Origin: Actinomycetes bacterium
GTDB taxonomy: Bacteria > Actinomycetota > Actinomycetes > Actinomycetales > Beutenbergiaceae
Reading direction: 5' to 3'
Length of the DNA stretch: 11,769 nucleotides
Assembly: GCA_021793935.1 (NCBI GenBank)
Contig: JAJYRV010000037.1
Coordinates: 1 to 11,769 of the forward strand
How positions within the stretch are numbered: the first letter of the stretch is position 1; each line of letters starts with the position of its first letter. The notes beneath the pieces were generated by a model. It worked only from the letters and a program-made list of their open reading frames with translations. It did not search any database and was not told the origin of the DNA. The position numbers and the translations under genes were made by a program. Shown here piece by piece: positions 6,461 through 11,769 of this stretch.

Positions 6461-9400
6461 GGGGAAGCTCGGTGAGGGACTCCGCGAGCACGTTGCTCAC
6501 CCCATCGGCGTGTTCCACCATGCCGCGCACGATCAGCGCCGCTGAGGTGCGGGCGACTCTGCGGTAACGCGACCACACCGTCGCGGGGCAGATGATGTTC
6601 GCCAGGCCGGTCTCGTCCTCTAGTGAGAGGAAGGTGACCCCCCTCGCGGTGGCGGGGCGCTGGCGGTGGGTGACCACCCCGGCGACCCGAATCCGGGTCT
6701 TGTTGGGGACGGACCGCATCCGCGCCGTCGTCACCACCCCGAGCGCGTCCAGCTGCGGGCGAACGAACTGGGTGGGGTAACTCCCCGGGGAGACCCCTGT
6801 TGCCCAGACGTCCGCGACGGCCTCGGTGGCTTCGTCCATCTGCGGCAGCGCCGGCGCGTTCGCGCCCACCTCGATCGGCAGCGCGGGCTGGGTGAATCCG
6901 CCGCGGCGGATCCCCGCTGCTCCCCCGTGCGCGCCCGCCGCCCAGAGCGCGCCCCGGCGGGTGGCATCGAAGCAGGAGAGCGCGCCGGCGGTGGCGAGCG
7001 TTTCGAGTTGCGCCGTGCTCAATCGGCAACGCCGGGCAAGGTCTCCGATCCCCGTGAACGGTTCCCGCTCCCGTTCAGCGACGATCGCCTTGGCCGTTTC
7101 CTCCCCGATCCCCTTGATGGGGGCGAGGCCGAGTTGCACGAACAGATCCCCCGCCTCCCCGTGCACCTCGGCGTGCACCCCGGACACGTCTATCCGGGCG
7201 CGTTCTACGCTCACGCCCCGCCGGCGGGCATCTTCCACGAGGGAGGCGGGCGAGTAGAACCCCATCGGTTGGGCGGCGAGCAGCGCCGCGTAGAACGCTT
7301 CGGGGTGATGCACTTTGAGCCAGGCGCTCGCGTACACGAGGTAGGCGAAGGAGAACGCGTGGGATTCCGGGAAACCGAAATCGGCGAAGCCTTTGAGCTT
7401 TTCGAACACCTCCTGCGCCACATCCCCGGGGATCCCGTTGGTAGCCATCCCCGCAAAGAGCCGGTCTTTGAGCGCATCGATGCGTTCGGCGCTGCGTTTG
7501 GCGCTCATCGCACGGCGCAGTTCGTCGGCGTCGGCGGGGCTGAACCCGGCAACGTCGATGGCGATCTGCATGAGCTGCTCTTGGAAGAGCGGCACCCCGA
7601 GCGTTTTTTCCAGCGCAGGTTTGAGCAGGGGGTGAAGGTAGGTAACGGGCGCTCGCCCCCGCACCCGGTCGATGTACGGGTGCACGCTTTGGCCTTGGAT
7701 AGGGCCGGGGCGGATGAGCGCCACCTCGACGACGATGTCGTAGAACCGGCGGGGCCGCAGCCTGGGCAGCGTGGCGATCTGGGCCCGCGATTCCACTTGG
7801 AACACCCCGACGGTATCCGCGGCGCACAACAGGTCATACACGGCGGGGTCCTCTTGGGGGATCGAATGCAGGTCGATCGCTTCGCCGGTGAGGTCCCGAA
7901 CGGTGGTGAAGGCAATTTTTAGCGCCGTGAGCATGCCCAACCCGAGCAGGTCGAACTTCACGAGTCCGGCATCCGCGCAGTCGTCCTTGTCCCATTGCAC
8001 GACCGTGCGCCCAGGCTTGGTCGCCCATTCCACGGGCACGACATCGATGACCGGCCGGTCACAGATGACCATCCCGCCGGAGTGGATCCCTAAGTGCCGG
8101 GGCAGCCGGAGCAGCTGCTGGGCGAGGGACAGCACCTGGGAAGGGATCCCTTCGGTGTGCCCGGCGGCCGCTTCCTTCGCCGAGTCCGAGGGGGTCCACG
8201 GCCCTTCTCGGCGGAGCCGGTCGCGCTCGGATTCGTTCGTGGTGGGAGTGTCGGGCGGGGATTCGGGGATGAGCGGGCCCCACTGCTCGATACCTTTGGC
8301 CCACGCATCCTGCTGGCCCGGATCGTACCCGAGGGCGCGGGCGACGTCGCGCACCGCTGAGCGGGGCCGGTAGGAGATGACGTTGGCCACCTGCGCGGCG
8401 TGGTGGCGCCCGTAGCGGGAGTAGACGAATTGGATCACCTCCTCGCGGCGCCCTGCTTCGATATCGATATCGATGTCGGGTGGGCCGCTGCGCCCCGGGG
8501 AGAGGAACCGCTCAAACAGGAGTCTGTGGTGCACCGCGTCCACCGCGGTGATCCCCAGCGCGAAGCACACCGCGGAGTTCGCGGCGCTCCCCCGGCCCTG
8601 ACACAGGATGTCGTTCTCAGCGCAGAACTGCACGATTTCGTGAACGATGAGGAAATATCCACAGAACCCTAGTTCCTCGATGACCTCCAATTCGTGTTCG
8701 ATGAGCCCATAGGCGCGCTCGGCGCTGCGGGGTTCGCCGTAACGGCTGCGCGCGCCCGCATAGGTGAGTTCCCGGAGCCACGTGGTTTCCGTATGACCCT
8801 GAGGAACCGGGAACGGCGGCAACCCCGGGGCCACGAGGTCGAGGTCGAAGGCGCACTCCCCCGCAATCTCAACGGACCTCTCCAGGGCCTCGGGCCAGCG
8901 ATAGTGCAACTCGTGCATCTCCTTGCCCGTGCGCAGGAACGCCGGCGCGGGGGGCAACCACCCCTCCAAGTCGTGCAGTGATCGCCGCGCTCGAGTCGCG
9001 GCGAGAACATCGGCCAGCGGGCCCGCGGCGGGGGTGGCGCAGTGGACCCCTCCCGTGGCCACGACCGGCACCCCTGCCCGGGAGGCAACCTCGACCAGGG
9101 CCGCCAGGCGCAGGTCCTCCCCGGGGGTGAGGTGGTGCGTGAGCTCCACGGCAACGTGTTCCCGGCCGAATACGTCGATGAGGTTATTCACCTCCGTCAC
9201 CGCAGCAGAGATGTTCCACTCCCGGGGGCCGGTTCCCAGGGCCCTGCGCACCGCACCTTTCCGGCATCCGGTGAGCACCTGCCACTCACCGCCGGCCTGC
9301 TCCCCTAGTTCGTGCAAATGGTACGCCGCGTGGCGTTTCTTTCCCGCGCTCAAGTGCCCGAGCGCCATCGCCCGCGACAGCCTGCGATACCCGCCCGCTC

Positions 9401-9677
9401 CTCGGGCGAGCACGAGCAGGTGGTCACCGGCCGGATCAGCCGCGTGCGGGTCCATCTCGGCCCCGGCAAGGGTGAGCTCCGCACCGAACACCGTGGGCAA
9501 TCCCACTTTGCGCGCCGCTCCGGCAAACCGGACCGCCCCGTAAAACCCATTGTGATCGGTGAGCGCGAGCGCGCGCAGGTCCATCGCCTTTGCTGCAGCA
9601 ACGAGTTCCTCGGGCTGGCTCGCTCCATCGAGGAAGGAGAACGCCGAGTGCGCATGAAGCTCCGCATAGCCGAACAT
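6426..9677 (-). CDS. dnaE2: Error-prone DNA polymerase III alpha subunit DnaE2
   Basis: Inducible C-family polymerase for mutagenic translesion synthesis, working with ImuA' and ImuB encoded just upstream. The 1083 residues match DnaE2 rather than replicative DnaE1 (about 1,180). The N-terminal PHP domain shows LHAHSAFSFLDG (7-18) and LTDHNG (39-44). The palm carries the catalytic aspartates in PDIDIDIEAGRREE (D401, D403) and in VKFDLLGL (D576). A helix-hairpin-helix lies around 846-885 (IKGIGEETAKAIV) and an OB fold at about 992-1060 (VAGVVTHRQRP through FLSLEDETG). The protein ends SRDFQ, close to the short conserved DnaE2 tail. The ATG lies inside a LexA operator with a -10 element 7 bases upstream and no Shine-Dalgarno, indicating leaderless, SOS-controlled expression. 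The frame is unbroken and looks functional. Confidence 0.96.
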   Translation of the reverse strand: MFGYAELHAHSAFSFLDGASQPEELVAAAKAMDLRALALTDHNGFYGAVRFAGAARKVGLPTVFGAELTLAGAEMDPHAADPAGDHLLVLARGAGGYRRLSRAMALGHLSAGKKRHAAYHLHELGEQAGGEWQVLTGCRKGAVRRALGTGPREWNISAAVTEVNNLIDVFGREHVAVELTHHLTPGEDLRLAALVEVASRAGVPVVATGGVHCATPAAGPLADVLAATRARRSLHDLEGWLPPAPAFLRTGKEMHELHYRWPEALERSVEIAGECAFDLDLVAPGLPPFPVPQGHTETTWLRELTYAGARSRYGEPRSAERAYGLIEHELEVIEELGFCGYFLIVHEIVQFCAENDILCQGRGSAANSAVCFALGITAVDAVHHRLLFERFLSPGRSGPPDIDIDIEAGRREEVIQFVYSRYGRHHAAQVANVISYRPRSAVRDVARALGYDPGQQDAWAKGIEQWGPLIPESPPDTPTTNESERDRLRREGPWTPSDSAKEAAAGHTEGIPSQVLSLAQQLLRLPRHLGIHSGGMVICDRPVIDVVPVEWATKPGRTVVQWDKDDCADAGLVKFDLLGLGMLTALKIAFTTVRDLTGEAIDLHSIPQEDPAVYDLLCAADTVGVFQVESRAQIATLPRLRPRRFYDIVVEVALIRPGPIQGQSVHPYIDRVRGRAPVTYLHPLLKPALEKTLGVPLFQEQLMQIAIDVAGFSPADADELRRAMSAKRSAERIDALKDRLFAGMATNGIPGDVAQEVFEKLKGFADFGFPESHAFSFAYLVYASAWLKVHHPEAFYAALLAAQPMGFYSPASLVEDARRRGVSVERARIDVSGVHAEVHGEAGDLFVQLGLAPIKGIGEETAKAIVAEREREPFTGIGDLARRCRLSTAQLETLATAGALSCFDATRRGALWAAGAHGGAAGIRRGGFTQPALPIEVGANAPALPQMDEATEAVADVWATGVSPGSYPTQFVRPQLDALGVVTTARMRSVPNKTRIRVAGVVTHRQRPATARGVTFLSLEDETGLANIICPATVWSRYRRVARTSAALIVRGMVEHADGVSNVLAESLTELPLKVPSVSRDFQ

Positions 9678-9685
9678 GTGTTCGA
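9670..9685 (-). promoter_or_regulatory. LexA operator (SOS box) over the dnaE2 start
   Basis: The minus strand reads TCGAACACATGTTCGG, matching the actinobacterial SOS box TCGAACA-N2-TGTTCGA at all but the final base. The dnaE2 ATG (9675-9677) is in the centre of the box, so codons 2 and 3 (TTC GGC) are part of the operator. LexA bound here would block the start site itself. Confidence 0.88.
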
Positions 9686-9690
9686 GTATA
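9685..9690 (-). promoter_or_regulatory. -10 element of dnaE2
   Basis: TATACT on the minus strand differs from TATAAT at one base and ends 7 bases before the ATG, so transcription would start at or next to the start codon. It shares one base with the LexA operator. No convincing -35 is present at 16-18 bases. Confidence 0.6.
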
Positions 9691-9716
9691 GGGTGCGCTT
9701 CCCGACATGCGCTACC

Positions 9717-9935
9717 TCAACTTTTCCCGCCCTCGCCCCGCCGCCGGGGCCGCCTCCGCCATTTCAGGGTGACGACGAACAGCCCCACCGAGAGCACCAG
9801 CGCCCGGGCGAACAGCATCGGGCGCGCACCTTCTCCCAGGTCCGCCCCGCTCAAGTGCGCAACGAGTCCGACCAACGCGCCGAGCGCGATGGTGAGCCAT
9901 ATCCCCGCGAGCGCTTTCCGCATGAAGTTAGTCAT
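9717..9935 (-). CDS. Small two-helix membrane protein between imuB and dnaE2
   Basis: Not recognised as a named family. The 72-residue product has a short basic N-terminus, a hydrophobic helix at about 8-28 (ALAGIWLTIALGALVGLVAHL without its final residue), an acidic loop (SGADLGEG), a second helix at about 41-58, and a strongly basic tail (RRRPRRR). The charge pattern predicts both ends in the cytoplasm. The ATG overlaps the last codons of imuB by 8 bases and is preceded by GAGGGGG three bases upstream, so translation is likely coupled to imuB. The reading frame remains open farther upstream, but that part lies over imuB and lacks support. It ends 39 bases before the dnaE2 ATG. Placement suggests co-expression with the mutasome; a mechanistic link is unproven. 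Confidence 0.7.
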   Translation of the reverse strand: MTNFMRKALAGIWLTIALGALVGLVAHLSGADLGEGARPMLFARALVLSVGLFVVTLKWRRRPRRRGEGGKS

Positions 9936-11499
9936 ACACCCCCTCGATGCCCCACCCCTCCTGACCACCGGCGACGAGCCAGGCCCCGGCGGGGGAAACC
10001 ACTTGGAGGTACACCTGCGGGGCCTGGCCCTCCCACCATCGATCATAAACAGGCCACGGGCCCGCCCAGCCGTCGACGGGATAGAGGCGCCGCTCGTAGT
10101 TCAGCGCCTCCGGCTCCCGGGTGAGGCCACCGCGCGGGCTCATCCGCACCGGCGTGCCCCCCGCCAAGAGCTCCACCCGTATGGGCTCGGGGAAAACAGT
10201 GGTGGGAAGCGGGGTGGGCAGTTGCCCGGGCCACGGCGCGGTCAGGTCGCGCTCGGCCACCTGCTCATCCCCCCAGGCGACGTAACGGACCCGCTCCCGA
10301 GGGGTACGCCCGCCTTGCGGGACCGCGGTCAGCACCCCGTCGGCCCCCAGCAGGCTCTGGACCCGGTTAGCGGCACGCGTGGCGTGCTCTTCGTTCCGAC
10401 TCGACTTCCCCCACAGTCCGCTTTGGGCCGCCCCGGCGGGATAGTTCCCCTCCGCGATGAGGTCGATTCGCACGAGTGGAGCGCTGGGCGGTTTTCCGCT
10501 GCGCCCCTCGAGCCATCCCCCCAGTTGCCACCGGACTCGATCGGTAAGCTCTTCTACACTCAGCAGGCCATCCAGCCGCCAGGAGCGGCTGAGCTCCGCC
10601 CCGTTCTCCGCCCGCGCGGATACCCGCAGGGTTTCACACGCGAGCCCCCGCCCCACGAGGAGGCGATGCAGTTGCCTCGCCGCGTCCCGAGCGGCGAAGG
10701 CGGCGATATCTAGCCGCTGCGCCGGAGGGTCCAGATCCACGCCCGCGGCCAGGTCTGCGTCACTTCGCGCTCCGGCAGAGAGCTGAATATTGAGCCCGCG
10801 GGCGAGCCGGTGGGCATAGCGCCCCACCCTGCCGAACCTTGCCGCGACATCCGCCGCTTCCAGCCGCGCCACATCCCCCAGGCGGGCGAGTCCGAGCCGC
10901 TGCCACACGCTCACGAGGTCGGAATACTCCTTGCGCGCGGCCGTGGTGGTGGCGGCGCGCAACAATTCCTGAACGGGGTGAGGGAAAAGGAAGTCCGCGG
11001 TTTCGCAGGTCGGGACGATCAGCGAACTGCGCGCCGCCAGGATCGCCGTGAGGAACCCGGCGGCCACCCCGACCTGCACCTCCACGCCGGCGCCCGCTCC
11101 CGCCCCGACGAGCGCCGCGGCCACTTCCTCCTCCCCGCCGTGATAGCGCGCCGCCCCGCCCACACCCACCATCGCGAGGCCGGGGCGGAGCAGCACAATA
11201 TCGGCGACGATCTCACCCGCGGCCTGCAGGACCGGTTCAAACGCCCGCACCTCCTGAGTGGGGTTGGCGGGCCCAAGCACGAGCTCGGGAACGAGGCTCT
11301 GGGCGGTGCGGCGGGTCATTCCCGGCCGCAGCCCGAGCCGGCGTGCCGGGGCAGACACGACGGTGAGGCCGCGCCCGTCGCAAAGCGCGGCGGGCAGGTG
11401 CGCGGGCAGCTCCCCCTCCGCGATCGCGGCGACGATCGGCCAATCGGGGACCCACAGCACCCCCGTTCGCGGCACCGATTCCGGCGATTCACCCGACAC
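9928..11499 (-). CDS. imuB: ImuB, non-catalytic Y-family-like translesion protein
   Basis: Mutasome hub that links DnaE2 to the sliding clamp and to ImuA'. Of its 523 residues, the N-terminal two-thirds resemble a Y-family polymerase: VLWVPDWP (14-21) stands where DinB has its first catalytic Asp, and SAPARRLGLRPGMTRRTA matches the Y-family fingers/palm region. The second acidic pair expected in a Ser-Ile-Asp-Glu-like block is replaced by MVGVGGAARYHGGEE, so polymerase activity is unlikely. A clamp-binding-like motif QSGLWG lies at 359-364, comparable to QLPLWG of mycobacterial ImuB. The C-terminal part (about 420-523) is the ImuB-specific region. The GTG start follows AGGAGG by 9 bases and overlaps the imuA' stop by 11 bases. 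An open frame continues to 11724, but that part runs over imuA' and is rejected. Confidence 0.9.
   Translation of the reverse strand: MSGESPESVPRTGVLWVPDWPIVAAIAEGELPAHLPAALCDGRGLTVVSAPARRLGLRPGMTRRTAQSLVPELVLGPANPTQEVRAFEPVLQAAGEIVADIVLLRPGLAMVGVGGAARYHGGEEEVAAALVGAGAGAGVEVQVGVAAGFLTAILAARSSLIVPTCETADFLFPHPVQELLRAATTTAARKEYSDLVSVWQRLGLARLGDVARLEAADVAARFGRVGRYAHRLARGLNIQLSAGARSDADLAAGVDLDPPAQRLDIAAFAARDAARQLHRLLVGRGLACETLRVSARAENGAELSRSWRLDGLLSVEELTDRVRWQLGGWLEGRSGKPPSAPLVRIDLIAEGNYPAGAAQSGLWGKSSRNEEHATRAANRVQSLLGADGVLTAVPQGGRTPRERVRYVAWGDEQVAERDLTAPWPGQLPTPLPTTVFPEPIRVELLAGGTPVRMSPRGGLTREPEALNYERRLYPVDGWAGPWPVYDRWWEGQAPQVYLQVVSPAGAWLVAGGQEGWGIEGVYD
9939..9945 (-). promoter_or_regulatory. Ribosome binding site of the small membrane protein
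   Basis: GAGGGGG on the minus strand, inside the 3' end of imuB and 3 bases before the ATG. It selects the ATG at 9935 over an in-frame ATG four codons later and over upstream frame extensions. Confidence 0.6.
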
Positions 11500-11769
11500 G
11501 GCGCAGCGCCTCCTGCCGCCCCTGGGGCACCGCTCCGCTCGGTAGGTGCACGCGCACGAGCCGCTCTCCCCCGCGCCCGCTCCTGCGCACGGTAAGCTGC
11601 CGCTGGCGCAGGTACCCGCCTCCACTGCCCACCCCCGTCCACGTGGCCTCCTCCACCGCCAGGCGCGTCGGCATCTCCCGCCAAGGCGCAAAGACTGCGG
11701 TGCGCTGGGTTCGGGCCCGACCAAGGAGGCTGCGGCGCTGCCCGGGCCCCAGGGCTGCCCCCGCCCCGA
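11489..11769 (-). CDS. imuA': ImuA' (RecA-like mutasome accessory protein), C-terminal part, cut by the window end
   Basis: Only the last 92 residues lie in the window; the 5' end is beyond 11769. The visible part contains VFAPWREMPTRLAVEEATW, a glycine-rich turn, YLRQRQLTV and ERLVRVHLPSG, and ends LRRVG. This resembles the C-terminal segment of actinobacterial ImuA', the protein encoded before ImuB that interacts with it in the SOS mutasome. Identification rests on this resemblance plus position: the gene ends 11 bases inside the start of imuB, as expected for a coupled imuA'-imuB pair. The RecA-like ATPase core and any LexA box of this operon would be upstream and cannot be seen. Confidence 0.8.
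   Translation of the reverse strand, partial: GAGAALGPGQRRSLLGRARTQRTAVFAPWREMPTRLAVEEATWTGVGSGGGYLRQRQLTVRRSGRGGERLVRVHLPSGAVPQGRQEALRRVG
11509..11514 (-). promoter_or_regulatory. Ribosome binding site of imuB
   Basis: AGGAGG on the minus strand, 9 bases before the GTG at 11499 and inside the 3' end of imuA'. It supports this start over longer in-frame candidates. Confidence 0.7.

Noticed and set aside
6666..7922. Long open plus-strand frame (418 codons) opposite dnaE2
   Set aside because: It lies antisense to the clearly conserved polymerase and its product is Arg/Gly/His-rich with no recognisable motif. Such frames arise from the codon bias of GC-rich genes.
8457..8477. Apparent tandem repeat of ATATCG-like units
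   Set aside because: It simply encodes the alternating Asp-Ile catalytic motif of DnaE2.
9936..10046. Longer form of the small membrane protein starting at 10046
   Set aside because: The extra N-terminal 37 residues lie entirely over imuB and look like noise; GAGGGGG supports the ATG at 9935.
9312..10713. Two long plus-strand frames spanning the dnaE2 start, the small gene and imuB
   Set aside because: They run through the LexA operator and antisense to imuB, and their products are low-complexity Pro/Arg-rich; no ribosome site or domain supports them.
11500..11724. Extension of imuB to an upstream ATG at 11724
   Set aside because: The extra 75 residues are read over imuA' in another frame and are Arg/Gly/Cys-rich; AGGAGG supports the GTG at 11499, which gives a normal ImuB length.

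Overview
The window is GC-rich DNA with GTG as well as ATG starts, tightly packed genes and a TCGAAC-N4-GTTCGA-type LexA box. Together with an actinobacterial-style gluABCD transporter and an ImuA'/ImuB/DnaE2 mutasome, this points to an actinomycete (Actinomycetota). The genus cannot be fixed from the sequence alone.

Layout, low to high coordinates. (1) 18-1373, minus: a GlcD-family FAD-linked 2-hydroxyacid oxidase/dehydrogenase, probably its own unit. (2) 1447-4803, minus, read from high to low: a polar amino-acid (glutamate-type) ABC importer in the order ATPase (gluA), lipoprotein binding protein (gluB), permease (gluC), permease (gluD). A strong 13-bp hairpin lies between gluB and gluC, and gluC and gluD overlap by 4 bases (ATGA). 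(3) 4907-5887, minus: a CorA-type divalent cation channel, divergent from (4) 5909-6460, plus: a TrmL-type SPOUT tRNA 2'-O-methyltransferase. (5) 6426-11769, minus: an SOS mutagenesis locus read imuA' (cut by the window end), imuB, a 72-residue two-helix membrane protein, then dnaE2. The dnaE2 and trmL genes converge and overlap tail to tail by 35 bases.

How the genes work together. ImuA', ImuB and DnaE2 form the inducible mutagenic translesion machinery. DnaE2 is the polymerase. ImuB is a Y-family-like protein without visible catalytic acidic residues that binds the sliding clamp and DnaE2. ImuA' is the RecA-like accessory protein. A near-perfect LexA operator covers the dnaE2 start codon and touches a TATACT -10 element 7 bases before the ATG, suggesting a leaderless, SOS-controlled dnaE2 mRNA in addition to any read-through from imuA'B. 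The transporter genes form one import system.

The least expected element is the small membrane protein translationally coupled to imuB and placed directly before the dnaE2 operator. Otherwise the region consists of recognisable families, and I do not see a wholly new multi-gene system. No intergenic gap exceeds about 110 bases, and I see no tRNA, rRNA, CRISPR array, insertion sequence or attachment site.
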